Shown: positions 1-9,536 of the stretch, one piece after another
Numbering within the stretch: position 1 is the stretch's first letter
Layout: each line of letters opens with the position of its first letter
Source: Parvibaculaceae bacterium PLY_AMNH_Bact1
Lineage (GTDB): Bacteria; Pseudomonadota; Alphaproteobacteria; Parvibaculales; Parvibaculaceae
Direction of reading: 5' to 3'
NCBI GenBank assembly: GCA_032881465.1
Contig: CP126168.1
Location: forward strand, 1,240,001-1,304,000
DNA length: 64,000 bases
The notes under the pieces: model-generated
What the model was told of the DNA's origin: nothing
What the model saw: the letters and a program-made list of their open reading frames with translations, nothing else
The model's database searches: none
Translations under genes and position numbers: made by a program

Positions 1-732
1 GCCTTCGAAATAGAGCACCGTGTCGACCATATGCTCGACAACTTTGGGACCCGCAATCTGACCATCTTTGGTGACGTGGCCGACAATGATCATGGCTGCG
101 CCGGATTTTTTGGCAAATCGTGTGAGTTCCTGCGCAGACGCACGAACTTGGCTGACTGTCCCCGGTGCGGAATCAAGGGCGTCCGTCCACATGGTCTGAA
201 CAGAATCGATCACAATCGCATCAGGCGTCGGACCCTCTTGCAAGGTCGCGAGGATGTCTCGGAGGTTCGTCTCTGCGCCGAGCGAGACCGGCGCATCATC
301 AAGCCCCAGACGCCTGGCCCGCATGCGCACTTGGTCGATCGCCTCCTCGCCGGAAATATAAACCGCTTCAGCCCCGCTGCGGGCAAGGACGGCCATTGCC
401 TGAAGCAAAAGTGTCGATTTCCCGATGCCGGGATCGCCGCCGACAAGCACAGCTGAGCCAGGGACAAGACCGCCACCCAGCACCCGATCGAATTCTTTCA
501 GTCCCGTGGTCCGCCGAGGTGTTTCTGTCGCCTCACCTTGCAGTGGCACGAGGGCAATCTGTCGGCCCTTTTTGGTCGAGCTCGCCTTAGCCGGACCACC
601 AGCAACGCCGGAGCTTTCGGCAACTTCTTCGGTGATCGTGTTCCACTCGCCGCAGCCATCGCAGCGACCGGCCCAGCGCGGGGTCTGTGCACCGCAGGAT
701 TGACAGACAAATTGACGACGGGCTTTTGCCAC
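1..732 (-). CDS. radA: DNA repair protein RadA, 3' end cut by the window edge
   Basis: RadA is a RecA-like ATPase that helps branch migration and processing of recombination intermediates. The visible 244 codons start at a GTG (730-732) preceded by AAGGAA; no nearby ATG gives the full family N-terminus. Residues 10-27 form the C4 zinc finger (CQSC...CDGC). The Walker A motif GGDPGIGKS lies near residues 98-106, and the frame then runs through the RecA-like core to the edge. The KNRFG motif and Lon-like C-terminal domain lie outside the window. It is the last gene of a minus-strand run after mlaF, separated by about 40 bp. The family call is firm; only the length is unknown. Confidence 0.95.
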   Translation of the reverse strand, partial: MAKARRQFVCQSCGAQTPRWAGRCDGCGEWNTITEEVAESSGVAGGPAKASSTKKGRQIALVPLQGEATETPRRTTGLKEFDRVLGGGLVPGSAVLVGGDPGIGKSTLLLQAMAVLARSGAEAVYISGEEAIDQVRMRARRLGLDDAPVSLGAETNLRDILATLQEGPTPDAIVIDSVQTMWTDALDSAPGTVSQVRASAQELTRFAKKSGAAMIIVGHVTKDGQIAGPKVVEHMVDTVLYFEG

Positions 733-775
733 GGTCTTCCTTACAGATCGAGAGACGGCGCGTGAGGAACGGCCA

Positions 776-1567
776 TCAAGGTTTCAACACATCCATCTTG
801 ATGGGTCCATCAGCGCGACCATGGATGAACTGATCCACATATTCATTGCCACTATTGTCGACTTCGTCACGGGTACCCGCCCAGATGATCTCACCTTTAT
901 AGATCATCGCGATGTAATCGGCGATCTTTCGCGCACTTGCCATGTCATGGGTGATGGAAAGGGCTGTCGCGCCGAGCTTCTGCACGCTGTTGACGATTAA
1001 GTCGTTGATCACGTCAGCCATGATGGGATCAAGGCCCGTGGTGGGTTCATCGAAGAAAATGATTTCCGGGTCTGTTGCGATCGCGCGTGCCAGGCCCACA
1101 CGTTTCTGCATACCGCCAGACAGTTCCGCAGGAAAGAGAACACCAATGTCAGAAGTAAGCCCGACCTGGCCAAGCTTTTCGATCGCAATTTCCTTGGCGT
1201 CCTTGCGTTTCATGTTGCGACCCTGAATAAGGCCGAAGGCGACATTTTCCCAGACCGGCAGGCTGTCAAAAAGGGCAGCGTTCTGAAACAGCATGCCGAA
1301 CTTCCGAAGTGTTTTTTCGCGCTCGCTGGTGGAAAGTCGGGTGACATCTTTGCCGTCGACTTTGATGCTGCCTTTTTCCGGGCGGATGATCCCCAGTATG
1401 CTTTTGAGCATAACGGATTTGCCGCTGCCCGATCCCCCGATCACAACCAGCGACTTGCCCTTAGGGACCGTCAACGAGAGATCATGAAGGACAATTTTTT
1501 TGCCAAAGCGTTTGTGTACGTTATTCAGCTCAATCTTTATGTCTTTTGCCGGTACGGAAATATTCAT
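776..1567 (-). CDS. mlaF: Phospholipid-transport ABC ATPase MlaF
   Basis: This is the cytoplasmic ATPase of the Mla (MCE-type) ABC system, which moves phospholipids between inner and outer membranes. The 263 residues contain Walker A GGSGSGKS (44-51), a Q-loop (MLFQNAALF), the signature LSGGMQKR (149-156), Walker B IIFFDE (169-174) and an H-switch (THDMASA). The signature variant LSGGMQKR and the short overall length are typical of MlaF/Ttg2A. It lies 12 bp downstream of mlaE and is surely co-transcribed with it. The substrate-binding MCE subunit MlaD is not here but at about 58.5 kb, so the transporter is encoded at two loci. Confidence 0.93.
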   Translation of the reverse strand: MNISVPAKDIKIELNNVHKRFGKKIVLHDLSLTVPKGKSLVVIGGSGSGKSVMLKSILGIIRPEKGSIKVDGKDVTRLSTSEREKTLRKFGMLFQNAALFDSLPVWENVAFGLIQGRNMKRKDAKEIAIEKLGQVGLTSDIGVLFPAELSGGMQKRVGLARAIATDPEIIFFDEPTTGLDPIMADVINDLIVNSVQKLGATALSITHDMASARKIADYIAMIYKGEIIWAGTRDEVDNSGNEYVDQFIHGRADGPIKMDVLKP

Positions 1568-1579
1568 GGGGCGCCAGCC

Positions 1580-2353
1580 TTAAGACGAGAAGAAAAGCGA
1601 CGTCATCACATAGTTCGCCGCGAGAATGAGAATAGAGGCGTTGACCACAGCGTTGGTCGTCGCGCGGCCAACGCCTTGAGCACCGCCTCGACTGTGGAAC
1701 CCCTGATAGCAGCCCATCATCGCAATGATGAAGCCGAAGACCGAAGATTTGATGAGACCAGACGTCAGATCGTCCAGCTCCAAAAAGTCGACAGTGGTTT
1801 TGACGTAGACACCCGCATTGAAGTCTAGCGTCTGCGTGCCAACCACAAACCCTCCGAAAATACCGATCACATCGCCGACGAAAACAAGCGCAGGCAGAGT
1901 AATGACGGCAGCAACGACACGGGGCACGACCAGGTATTTGAACGGGTTGGTCGACAGGGTGGAGAGCGCGTCAATCTGTTCAGTGACCCGCATGGTCCCA
2001 AGCTCCGCCGCAATTGCCGCAGCTGCGCGACCGGCAACCATCAGGCCGCCCAGAACCGGTCCGAGTTCCCGGGTGATGCCAAGAGCCACGATCGTTGCAA
2101 CAATACTCTCAGAGTTGAATTGGTCGCTGCCATAGTAGATTTGTAGGGCCAGGACACCGCCGGTAAAGAACGCCGTAAGCGCAACGACCGGCAGGGAGAA
2201 GTAGCCGATCCGCATCATTTGCTGACCGATCAGCCGCCAGTAGAAGGGCGGGCGCAGGATATGGGTGATAGCTCTCCACGTGAACACGGACAGCCGCCCG
2301 GTTTCGCCGAGCGCCGTGATCACAACATTCCCGATTATCGCCAGCGGATTCAA
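1580..2353 (-). CDS. mlaE: Phospholipid-transport ABC permease MlaE, TTG start
   Basis: The membrane permease of the Mla system has 257 residues with about five hydrophobic segments and the family's conserved ALGITRELGPVLGGLMVAGR region (residues about 91-110), where the EL(G)P stretch is diagnostic of MlaE. The start codon is TTG at 2351-2353: a GGAG Shine-Dalgarno sits 7 nt upstream, no ATG precedes the conserved N-terminus, and the family usually begins here. It sits between alr and mlaF in the same orientation. It should assemble as a dimer with MlaF and the distant MlaD. Confidence 0.92.
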   Translation of the reverse strand: MNPLAIIGNVVITALGETGRLSVFTWRAITHILRPPFYWRLIGQQMMRIGYFSLPVVALTAFFTGGVLALQIYYGSDQFNSESIVATIVALGITRELGPVLGGLMVAGRAAAAIAAELGTMRVTEQIDALSTLSTNPFKYLVVPRVVAAVITLPALVFVGDVIGIFGGFVVGTQTLDFNAGVYVKTTVDFLELDDLTSGLIKSSVFGFIIAMMGCYQGFHSRGGAQGVGRATTNAVVNASILILAANYVMTSLFFSS

Positions 2354-2387
2354 AGTTATGCTCCCTCTGCCCCAGTCTTAAGTCTCT

Positions 2388-3557
2388 TCAGCTGGCACTG
2401 ATTCCAACCGATGAAGTGTACGTCCGGTGATATCGATACCCCAAACGGGTAAGCACTTCGTAACCAATCGTGCCTGCTGCCCGCGCAAGATCCCCCACAG
2501 TGACGGATTTTCCAATCAATTCTGCGAAAGATCCTCGTTTTGGCACCTCCGGTGGCAGATCGGTCACATCGACAGTGATCATGTCCATGGAAATCCGTCC
2601 AATGACTGGGGCCGAGTGGCCGTCGATCGACACGGATACACCGCCGCCATCGTGGGCGCTCAGCGCCCGGAAATACCCGTCAGCATATCCCGCAGCGATC
2701 GTGGCCACCCGGGTGGGACGGCGAGCCGTGAAGGTGGCGCCGTAGCCCACCTGATCACCCTCATCGATCATTTTCACCTGCATAATGCGCGAGGCAAGCG
2801 TCACGACAGGATGGAAGGGGTGCCCCGGATGTGGAAAGGGGTTCGTGCCATAAAGCCCGATGCCGGGTCGGACAAGATCGTAGTGAAACTGGGGACCGAG
2901 CAGGATACCTGCTGTATTCGCCAGGCTTGAGGGGGCTTCGGGCAACTGAGATCGCAGATTATCGAAACACTTCCGCTGTTCGTCGTTCAAGGGATGGGCC
3001 GTATCGTCCGCGCAGGCCAGATGGCTCATCACAAGATCGGTCTCAAATGACGCAGCTGCCTCTACTACAGTAGCAAGGTCTTGAGACTGAATCCCCAGAC
3101 GGCGAATACCCGTGTCGGCATGAAGTGCCGCTGGCAATGGGCCTTCCTGTCCACAATAGGCTGCCCAATCACGGACTTCTTCGACGCTCGATAGACAGGG
3201 ACGAAGATCTTCGGCCTCAAACAGCCGTTCAGCCCCCTCATAAAGGCCGTTTAGAACATAAATCGTTGCCTTGGGGAGGATCGAGCGAAGCTCTGCGCCC
3301 TCAATGGCGGTGGCCACAAAGAAGGTTGAACAGCCAGCTTGCGAAAGCGTACGCGCAACCGGCACCAGTCCAAGGCCATAGCCGTCTGCTTTCACGCAGG
3401 CGCTGACCTCAGCTTTTGTATCTGATTGGATCAAACGATAATTGTCTGCAATCGCATCGAGATTGATGTTGAGCGTTCCGCTGGATGCAGCCGCACGAGC
3501 GCTTGCCATCTCTTCAGCCCCAAACCCATGAGGAGTGCTGTCAGACGGCAAGACCAT
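2388..3557 (-). CDS. alr: Alanine racemase
   Basis: This PLP enzyme interconverts L- and D-alanine for peptidoglycan synthesis. The PLP lysine is K56 in VKADGYGLG, and the second catalytic base is the tyrosine of QVGYGATFTA in the C-terminal beta domain. At 389 residues it is slightly longer than average because of about 25 extra N-terminal residues. The first ATG directly follows the dnaB stop (TAA then ATG, no gap), which suggests translational coupling. A second candidate start is the methionine at residue 17. Position after dnaB is conserved in many proteobacteria. Confidence 0.94.
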   Translation of the reverse strand: MVLPSDSTPHGFGAEEMASARAAASSGTLNINLDAIADNYRLIQSDTKAEVSACVKADGYGLGLVPVARTLSQAGCSTFFVATAIEGAELRSILPKATIYVLNGLYEGAERLFEAEDLRPCLSSVEEVRDWAAYCGQEGPLPAALHADTGIRRLGIQSQDLATVVEAAASFETDLVMSHLACADDTAHPLNDEQRKCFDNLRSQLPEAPSSLANTAGILLGPQFHYDLVRPGIGLYGTNPFPHPGHPFHPVVTLASRIMQVKMIDEGDQVGYGATFTARRPTRVATIAAGYADGYFRALSAHDGGGVSVSIDGHSAPVIGRISMDMITVDVTDLPPEVPKRGSFAELIGKSVTVGDLARAAGTIGYEVLTRLGYRYHRTYTSSVGISAS

Positions 3558-5051
3558 TTACTCCATATAATCGGGGAGACGATCACTGTCGGCAAGATCA
3601 CTAAAGCGCGTAATCTCTGCTTCAAACTGCAAGCGCACAGTGCCGGTTGGGCCGTGACGCTGCTTGCCGATAATGACTTCAGCCTTACCAAAGACCTGTT
3701 CCATGTCGGTTTGCCACTGAAGATGTTCAGGCGTGCCCTCAGAAGGCTCCCGCCGGGAGACGTAGTATTCTTCCCGGAACACAAAGGTCACGACATCCGC
3801 GTCCTGCTCAATTGATCCAGATTCACGTAGATCGGATAATTGCGGGCGTTTGTCATCACGCGACTCTACCTGACGCGACAATTGCGAAAGCGCCATGATC
3901 GGAACATTGAGCTCCTTCGCGAGCGCCTTGAGCCCGGTGGTGATTTCCGTGACTTCCTGCACGCGGTTATCGCTCGACTTGCCAGACCCCGAAAGCAGCT
4001 GAATATAGTCGACGACAATCAGCCCAAGCCCGCGTTGTCGCTTGAGCTTCCGAGCCCGTGCAGCAAGAGAGGCGATGTTGAGACCACCCGTATCGTCAAT
4101 ATAGAGCGGGATACCTTCTAGTTCCCGGCTCGCATCAACGAACTGGTGCCATTCATTTTCGTCAATCTTGCCGCGTCTGATTTTGCCCGATGGGACACGA
4201 GATTGTTCAGCCAGCAGCCGAGTGGCCAATTGCTCTGACGACATTTCCAGGGAAAAGAAACCGACAATAGCACCGTCTTTTACCTCAACCGTGCCGTCTG
4301 TGTGGTGCTCAGCCTTGTAGTTCTTGGCCACGTTAAACGCGATATTGGTGGCAAGCGCCGTCTTCCCCATGGAGGGACGGCCAGCAACAATGATTAAGTC
4401 GGAAGGTTGGAGCCCGCCCATCTGCTCATCAAGATCTCGGAGTCCTGAGGAAATACCAGAAAGGCCGCCATCACGTTCATACGCCTGCGCTGCCATATCC
4501 ACAGCCATGCGCATCGAATCCGAGAAACTCTGAAAGCCCCCCTCATATTTGCCTTTTTCAGCCAGGCTATAGAGAGATTGCTCAGCATCCATAATCTGGG
4601 CTGACGGTGGATCATCGACACTCGCGTCAAAAGCGCGGTTGTGAATTTCCTCGCCAACGCGGATGAGATCGCGGCGGACCGCCAGGTCATAAATTGTGCG
4701 GCCATACTCTGCCACATTGATGATGGTAGTGGCGGCGCCGGCAAGTCTAGCCAGATATTGCGCGCCACCGACTTCTTGCAGCGCTTCATCCTGATCGAAA
4801 TAGCTTTTGAGCGTGACGGGGGTGGCGATATGACCACCAGAGATCAGCTTTGACACTGCCTCAAAAATGCGCGCATGCAGAGGTTCATAAAAATGAGCGA
4901 CTTCCAGAAAGGAGGCGATGCGATCAAACGAATCATTATTGATCAGGATCGCACCAAGCAACGCTTGTTCAGCCTCAATATTGTGAGGCGCGACGCGATA
5001 CTCCTCGTCACCACTTTCCGGTTCGTCATATGCAGGCAGCGTGCTTTCCAT
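3558..5051 (-). CDS. dnaB: Replicative DNA helicase DnaB
   Basis: The hexameric helicase that unwinds DNA at the replication fork. The 497 residues show the N-terminal primase-interaction domain (about 22-130), a linker, and the RecA-like C-terminal domain with Walker A GRPSMGKT (224-231), Walker B-like LIVVDYIQL, and the SQLSRQVESR and DLRESGSIEQDAD motifs. Length is normal and no intein is present, although dnaB is a common intein host. It abuts alr without a gap. The 122-bp space upstream, after cfa, probably holds its promoter. Confidence 0.96.
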   Translation of the reverse strand: MESTLPAYDEPESGDEEYRVAPHNIEAEQALLGAILINNDSFDRIASFLEVAHFYEPLHARIFEAVSKLISGGHIATPVTLKSYFDQDEALQEVGGAQYLARLAGAATTIINVAEYGRTIYDLAVRRDLIRVGEEIHNRAFDASVDDPPSAQIMDAEQSLYSLAEKGKYEGGFQSFSDSMRMAVDMAAQAYERDGGLSGISSGLRDLDEQMGGLQPSDLIIVAGRPSMGKTALATNIAFNVAKNYKAEHHTDGTVEVKDGAIVGFFSLEMSSEQLATRLLAEQSRVPSGKIRRGKIDENEWHQFVDASRELEGIPLYIDDTGGLNIASLAARARKLKRQRGLGLIVVDYIQLLSGSGKSSDNRVQEVTEITTGLKALAKELNVPIMALSQLSRQVESRDDKRPQLSDLRESGSIEQDADVVTFVFREEYYVSRREPSEGTPEHLQWQTDMEQVFGKAEVIIGKQRHGPTGTVRLQFEAEITRFSDLADSDRLPDYME

Positions 5052-5173
5052 GGCTCTGTTTTAAGGCAATGCCGATCAACCGGAAAGCAAGTCGCAGCGT
5101 TTTCGACGAACTATTTTCGCCACCTGTGGAAAACGGGGACAAAAGGGCGTGGTGATTCTATTTCGAGCAGCAA

Positions 5174-6415
5174 TCAGCCTCCCGAGACACTTTTTTGCTG
5201 GACAAGTGAGTCGGCATGCTCTTGCTCCCAGCTGGAAATATAGTTGCGGGTGAGGGGGAGGGTATCTATCTCCTTCGTCAGTTGGAATTGAAACACCACC
5301 ATGCCTTCGTGCCGAAATGAGGTCTCTGACCCGGCGAGATAAAATTCCCACATGCGTGCGAAGCGCTCGTCATAGAGGGCGACGACATCGTCCCACCTTG
5401 CGAGGAAACGATTGCGCCAATGGCGCAAGGTCGTCGCATAGTGCAACCGCAAGACTTCCAGGTCATTCAGAAGCAATTGTTGTTGTTCCAGCGTGGGGGC
5501 AACCTCACTCAACGCAGGGATGTATCCACCCGGGAAAATATATTTTGCAATCCATGGGTTTGTAGCGCCTGGTTCATCCAGGCGCCCGATGGTGTGAATG
5601 AGGGCAATGCCTTTGGGTTTGAGGAGTGCATGAACCTTGGCGCCGAACTCATTATAATGATGCACGCCCACATGCTCATACATGCCGACAGAAACGATCC
5701 GATCAAAGGTTTCCTCGACCTCGCGATAGTCCTGAAGGCGAAACTGAACACGGTCTGAGAGCCCGGCAAGGGCGGCTCTTTCGGATGCAATTTTGTGCTG
5801 TTCTTCGCTCAGGGTAACGCCGGTGACGCGGGCACCCGTTTCTTGTGCGATGTATAGCGCCAGGCCGCCCCAGCCGCAGCCTATGTCCAGGACATGGGTT
5901 TCTGGGGAGAGGTCCAATTTCGCCGCAATATGGCGCTTCTTGGCAAGCTGGGCAGCCTCTAGGCTCGTGTCGGGGGTCTCAAAATACGCGCAGGAATACT
6001 GCTTGTCTGTATCCAGAAAAAGATCATAGAGCCCTGCATCCAGATCATAGTGGTGGGCCACATTAGCCTGTGCTTTGCCCACCGGATTGAACTGATCGAT
6101 GCGCCGTTTCGCCCGTCTGATCCGCCCGACGAGTTTAGCGAGAGGGTGAGCCCAGGCAATCCCGACATTGGAGAGGATGATGTCGAGCGCGTCATAGATA
6201 CGCGCGGGCTCATCTATGGTGAGCGATCCGTCCATGTAAGCCTCACCGAGCTTCAAGTAGGGATTGAGCCCAAGTTGCCATTCAAGACCTTTTTGATGAA
6301 GTCGAATGGTAACGGACGTGCCGGTTCCATCACCAAAATGGCGAGCAGAACCCGACGCATCAATCAGCGTCAGGTCGCCACGTGAAATCAATCGATCGAG
6401 TACAAAAGCAAACAT
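5174..6415 (-). CDS. cfa: Cyclopropane-fatty-acyl-phospholipid synthase
   Basis: SAM-dependent methyltransferase that converts cis-unsaturated acyl chains in membrane phospholipids to cyclopropane chains, usually in stationary phase or acid stress. The 413-residue protein has an N-terminal lipid-binding domain, the SAM motif LDIGCGWGGLA at about 175-185, and the conserved YSCAYF and GMYEHVGVHHY segments typical of CfaA. It stands alone between rplI (with its terminator) and dnaB, with a 342-bp leader that contains a dispersed palindrome. Close relatives within the family methylate other lipids, so the exact product is inferred. Confidence 0.9.
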   Translation of the reverse strand: MFAFVLDRLISRGDLTLIDASGSARHFGDGTGTSVTIRLHQKGLEWQLGLNPYLKLGEAYMDGSLTIDEPARIYDALDIILSNVGIAWAHPLAKLVGRIRRAKRRIDQFNPVGKAQANVAHHYDLDAGLYDLFLDTDKQYSCAYFETPDTSLEAAQLAKKRHIAAKLDLSPETHVLDIGCGWGGLALYIAQETGARVTGVTLSEEQHKIASERAALAGLSDRVQFRLQDYREVEETFDRIVSVGMYEHVGVHHYNEFGAKVHALLKPKGIALIHTIGRLDEPGATNPWIAKYIFPGGYIPALSEVAPTLEQQQLLLNDLEVLRLHYATTLRHWRNRFLARWDDVVALYDERFARMWEFYLAGSETSFRHEGMVVFQFQLTKEIDTLPLTRNYISSWEQEHADSLVQQKSVSGG

Positions 6416-6537
6416 CTACCGCCTCCTGACTTTCAGGTGGCCGACAGCGTCTTCCCCTCTTTTGGCTGCCGAAGTCATTTGCAAGGAACCAATCCGAAGA
6501 TTGCCGACCTGCGCCCCTAAACGACGAACCACTTTGA

Positions 6538-6650
6538 GCGTTTCCAGGTGAAGTGCCAAAACGGATTTGGGGTTCACCGTCCGGAAACGCGACAAAACAA
6601 GGATCTTGAGCGGCTAACTTGATCTAACCATGCGTGAGCCGCCTAAGATC
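6538..6650. repeat. Dispersed two-hairpin palindromic element, copy A
   Basis: Module 1 (6538-6590) has terminal arms GCGTTTCC and GGAAACGC with inner arms GGTGAA/TTCACC and CCAAA/TTTGG. After an A-rich spacer, module 2 has arms at 6602-6615 and 6637-6650 that match at 12 of 14 positions. The element fills most of the 342-bp gap between cfa (start 6415) and rplI (stop 6758); the rest holds the rplI terminator and presumably the cfa promoter. Six related copies occur in the window. Confidence 0.75.
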
Positions 6651-6707
6651 AATATTGAAGAGCGAATTACGCTTTAGATCAAGGCTGCGGCGGGACTTTC
6701 ATGCAAC

Positions 6708-6734
6708 AAAAAAGGGCGCCAAAGCGCCCTTTTT
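6708..6734 (-). terminator. Rho-independent terminator after rplI
   Basis: A perfect GGGCGC/GCGCCC stem with a 4-nt loop is flanked by A6 and T5, so it can work in both directions. It sits about 24 bp beyond the rplI stop and ends the rpsF-rpsR-DUF2232-rplI transcript. Confidence 0.85.
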
Positions 6735-6757
6735 CAAACAGATAGATCGAAAGATGT

Positions 6758-7378
6758 TTATTCAGCAGGCTTTTCAGCTTCTTCTTCTGCCGTTGCCTCA
6801 ACTTCTTCAGCTGCATCGCCTTCGAGCTCCGGCGCTGCATCTTCCTCGAAGAATTCGCTGGCATCCAACTCGTCTTCGTCATCATCGTTCAAGGCGTTGA
6901 TGTCTTCGCCACGTGCCTGTGCTTCGGCTTCTTCTTCTGTACGAGCTACATTCACAACGACAGTTGATGTCACTTCCGGGTGAAGCTTCACCGCAACATC
7001 ATAAAGGCCAAGCGTTTTGATCGGTGCAGCAAGAATGACCTGACCACGTGCGACAGAGAAGCCGCCTTCGGTCAACCCTTCTGCGATATCACGAGGGGAA
7101 ACTGAGCCGTAAAGCTGACCGCTTTCGCCCGCCTGGCGGATCACGATGATTGAATAGCCTTCAAGCTTGTCATGAACCGCTTCAGCTTCTTTCTTCAGCT
7201 CAAGATTGCGAGCTTCCAGCTGAGCGCGATCTGCTTCAAAGCGTGAGAGGTTGTCTTTGTTGGCGCGCAATGCTTTGCCACGTGGCAGCAGGAAGTTCCG
7301 GGCGTACCCGTCTTTGACCTGAACCACATCGCCCATCTGTCCGAGCTTTTCAATTCGCTCCAGAAGAACCACTTCCAT
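6758..7378 (-). CDS. rplI: Large-subunit ribosomal protein bL9
   Basis: bL9 is an elongated two-domain protein bound near the base of the L1 stalk. The first 50 residues carry the typical start [13 protein letters not shown] and the N-domain signature with GYARNFLLP, followed by the long connecting helix and the C-domain. At 206 residues it exceeds the usual ~150 because of an acidic tail rich in E, D and A from about residue 150 on; such tails are common in alphaproteobacterial bL9. Its ATG overlaps the TAA of the DUF2232 gene by one base (TAATG). Confidence 0.96.
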   Translation of the reverse strand: MEVVLLERIEKLGQMGDVVQVKDGYARNFLLPRGKALRANKDNLSRFEADRAQLEARNLELKKEAEAVHDKLEGYSIIVIRQAGESGQLYGSVSPRDIAEGLTEGGFSVARGQVILAAPIKTLGLYDVAVKLHPEVTSTVVVNVARTEEEAEAQARGEDINALNDDDEDELDASEFFEEDAAPELEGDAAEEVEATAEEEAEKPAE

Positions 7379-8433
7379 TAACTTATCTCCTTGCCCGTCG
7401 GGGCCTCAGATTGTGCGAACCGGGCGCGCAAGGCAGCCCAGGGTTCCGCGAGTCCGATCAGGCAGACCGGTACGATCAGCCATCCGGTAAAAATCAGCAA
7501 AACATAAAAAACGCCCAGAAGTGCGATCCGGGCCGTCCAAGCGCGCGAAATAGCATGGATTACCGCCAGACCCAACAGAAAATATGGCACAAGCAGCGCA
7601 ATCATGATCGCACCCCCCAATTGGGCCGCAGAACCGGGTATGAGCGACAGGATGAGCGCAGCGAGAAAGAGGGCTAAGAGAAAAGGGGGATACTCAATAT
7701 CCAGCAAAGTTGGCGTGGGCCGCAGATGGTGGCCTGCGCGCTCCAGGATGACCTGAGCGAGCCACATATTCCCTAACGTGAGCAGGCTCCAGGCCATAAC
7801 GACAAAGGCGGGGAGCGCTATTACGATGAGGCTGAGGATGCGCTCCGGATCTGCGCTTAAGCCCAGCTCTCTGAGTCCTGCTTCAATTGCGCGACCCTCA
7901 ATCAGGTCTTCAGACAAAAGCATTCTGAGCGCGCCTTCAAGGCCGCCCTCAACGCCCATCGCCATGGTTGAGAGGCCTGACACGACCAGGACACCCACAG
8001 CAATGAGAGCGGTCCAGACGGCCAGCGCCCCTGCAGGATACCATTCCGTGACCGCGGCTTCTTCTGTGGCAGGGGGCTCTGCGTCCGGTGTTTCTCCTTT
8101 GCGCGCCAAGCGAGCGGCGTCAGCAGGCGTTAAGCGAGGAGTAGTTTCCAGATGATGCAGGAGAGCGAGATGGACAAGCCAGGCGGGTGCTAGGCCGTCT
8201 GCGACAAGAAACACAAGTCCGGCCGTGAAGCTGGATGTAGACGAGAGGACGACAAATCCGGTCACTGTCGCAATGAGCGCCGATCTGGAGCCCCAGCCGA
8301 GTCCAGCCAAAAACACAGGAAGGGCGGCAAAAAATAGCGGCAGCCCCAGAATGGGCGAGCCCACACCGGCTGTCAGAAACAGCAACGCCCCGGCAAGACC
8401 GGCCCCAACACCGATGGCCCAATATGGCGGCAT
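7378..8433 (-). CDS. DUF2232 multi-pass membrane protein
   Basis: A 351-residue protein that is almost wholly hydrophobic, with roughly eight transmembrane stretches and a short polar loop around residues 95-130. Its size, composition and position between rpsR and rplI fit the DUF2232 (YybS-like) family, which is often encoded in the bS18-bL9 gap in alphaproteobacteria. The biochemical role is unknown; the family is thought to be a membrane transport or scaffold component. It is 92 bp downstream of rpsR and overlaps rplI by one base, so it is part of the ribosomal protein operon. Confidence 0.8.
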   Translation of the reverse strand: MPPYWAIGVGAGLAGALLFLTAGVGSPILGLPLFFAALPVFLAGLGWGSRSALIATVTGFVVLSSTSSFTAGLVFLVADGLAPAWLVHLALLHHLETTPRLTPADAARLARKGETPDAEPPATEEAAVTEWYPAGALAVWTALIAVGVLVVSGLSTMAMGVEGGLEGALRMLLSEDLIEGRAIEAGLRELGLSADPERILSLIVIALPAFVVMAWSLLTLGNMWLAQVILERAGHHLRPTPTLLDIEYPPFLLALFLAALILSLIPGSAAQLGGAIMIALLVPYFLLGLAVIHAISRAWTARIALLGVFYVLLIFTGWLIVPVCLIGLAEPWAALRARFAQSEAPTGKEIS

Positions 8434-8525
8434 GGGAAGATCTCCGAGGCGATTAGAAAACGTCGAAAGAAAATGGTCGGGCAGAGGTGTTGCTGTGGCA
8501 GTGCCGTCTGCCCGACCGGGAAATT

Positions 8526-8771
8526 TTAGCTGATCAGGTAAGGCAGCAGGGCGAGGAAGCGGGCACGCTTGATCGCGCGGGCAAGCTCGCGTTGCTTCTT
8601 AGCTGATACGGCGGTGATCCGGCTTGGCACGATTTTGCCACGCTCAGAGACATAGCGCTGCAGCAGTTTGGTGTCTTTGTAGTCAATCTTTGGCGCATTG
8701 GAGCCAGAGAAAGGACATGTCTTACGACGACGGAAGAAAGGCCGACGAGCGGCTGTTTGTGGGACACTCAT
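8526..8771 (-). CDS. rpsR: Small-subunit ribosomal protein bS18
   Basis: bS18 binds bS6 on the 30S platform. The 81-residue protein has the family core: [10 protein letters not shown] near the N-terminus, then [17 protein letters not shown] and the basic [20 protein letters not shown]. The start overlaps the rpsF stop (ATGA), consistent with coupled and equimolar synthesis of the two partners. The conserved CPFSG keeps one cysteine only. Confidence 0.97.
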   Translation of the reverse strand: MSVPQTAARRPFFRRRKTCPFSGSNAPKIDYKDTKLLQRYVSERGKIVPSRITAVSAKKQRELARAIKRARFLALLPYLIS

Positions 8772-9259
8772 TCGCTTTTCTCCTCAACAGCAGCGGCAGG
8801 AGCAGCTTCGGTAGCTGCAGCCTCACGGGGGGCACGGTCTTCGCGGGGCGCGCGATCTTCACGCGGGCCACGATCACGGTCACCACCACGGAAGCCGCCG
8901 CGGTCACGATCACCACGACCACCACGTCCGCGCTCGTTGCGGCTCTGCATCATGGCTGATGGACCTTCTTCATGCTCATCAACACGCAATGTCAGGTGGC
9001 GTAGAACATCTTCGTTCAGGCCCATCTGGCGTTCCATCTCAGCAACAGCTGCATGGGGCGCATTGATGTTCAAAAGCTGGTAGTGGCCTTTGCGGTTCTT
9101 CTTCACCTTGTAGGCAAGGTTTTTCAGACCCCAATATTCGCTCTTTGCGATGGTGCCACCATTTTCGGTGATGATGTTGGAGAATTGCTCCGTCAGGTTT
9201 TCAACCTGCTGCGCGCTCACATCCTGGCGCGAAATAAAGACATGCTCATAAAGAGGCAT
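8768..9259 (-). CDS. rpsF: Small-subunit ribosomal protein bS6
   Basis: bS6 forms a heterodimer with bS18 on the 30S platform. The ferredoxin-like core spans residues about 1-100 ([30 protein letters not shown]). The rest is a low-complexity tail of RGG/RDRG and REDRAPRE repeats ending in A/E, so the protein is 163 residues rather than ~130; such tails are frequent in alphaproteobacteria. AAGGAAGG precedes the ATG. It is first in the operon, behind a promoter and a strongly folded leader described separately. Confidence 0.96.
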   Translation of the reverse strand: MPLYEHVFISRQDVSAQQVENLTEQFSNIITENGGTIAKSEYWGLKNLAYKVKKNRKGHYQLLNINAPHAAVAEMERQMGLNEDVLRHLTLRVDEHEEGPSAMMQSRNERGRGGRGDRDRGGFRGGDRDRGPREDRAPREDRAPREAAATEAAPAAAVEEKSE

Positions 9260-9329
9260 ATCGGCCTTCCTTTCTCTAAGCGCTCCGTCTGAAGACGTCG
9301 CTCAAAATACGGACCCCGGCGCAAAGCCC

Positions 9330-9453
9330 CCTTTGAGCCCCGGAAGGCTCTAAAGGTGCATCAAAGAAGCGGAGACACCGGAAGCGCGGAGACATCTCCT
9401 GCCAGCCACATGGCCAGCGCTTCCTTCAGCCCCCAACCGGGGCCTCTCTGAAG
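9330..9453 (-). promoter_or_regulatory. Structured 5' leader of the rpsF operon mRNA
   Basis: Reading the minus strand from the proposed start, three structures follow each other. H1 (9424-9453): CTTCAG/CTGAAG plus a C/G-rich stem. H2 (9380-9424): perfect 8-bp arms GGAAGCGC/GCGCTTCC closing over two small hairpins (9388-9399 and 9401-9414), a three-way-junction shape. H3 (9330-9356): ten paired bases with one bulged A and the loop TTCCGG. rpsF leaders in several phyla are reported to bind the S6:S18 complex through a CCG-containing loop or bulge; H3 is a candidate by position, but I have not shown a match to the published model. It lies in the 376-bp divergent gap to fabD. Confidence 0.5.
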
Positions 9454-9459
9454 CGGCGC

Positions 9460-9487
9460 ACTATAGTCAGGAAAAGGCAGGACGCAA
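9460..9487 (-). promoter_or_regulatory. Sigma-70-type promoter for rpsF
   Basis: On the minus strand, TTGCGT (9482-9487), a 16-bp spacer and TATAGT (9460-9465). It would start transcription near 9453, exactly where the first leader hairpin begins. Confidence 0.55.
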
Positions 9488-9536
9488 GGGGTTTCAGTAC
9501 TATTCGAACGCCTCTTCTAACCCGGTACCCGCCAGC

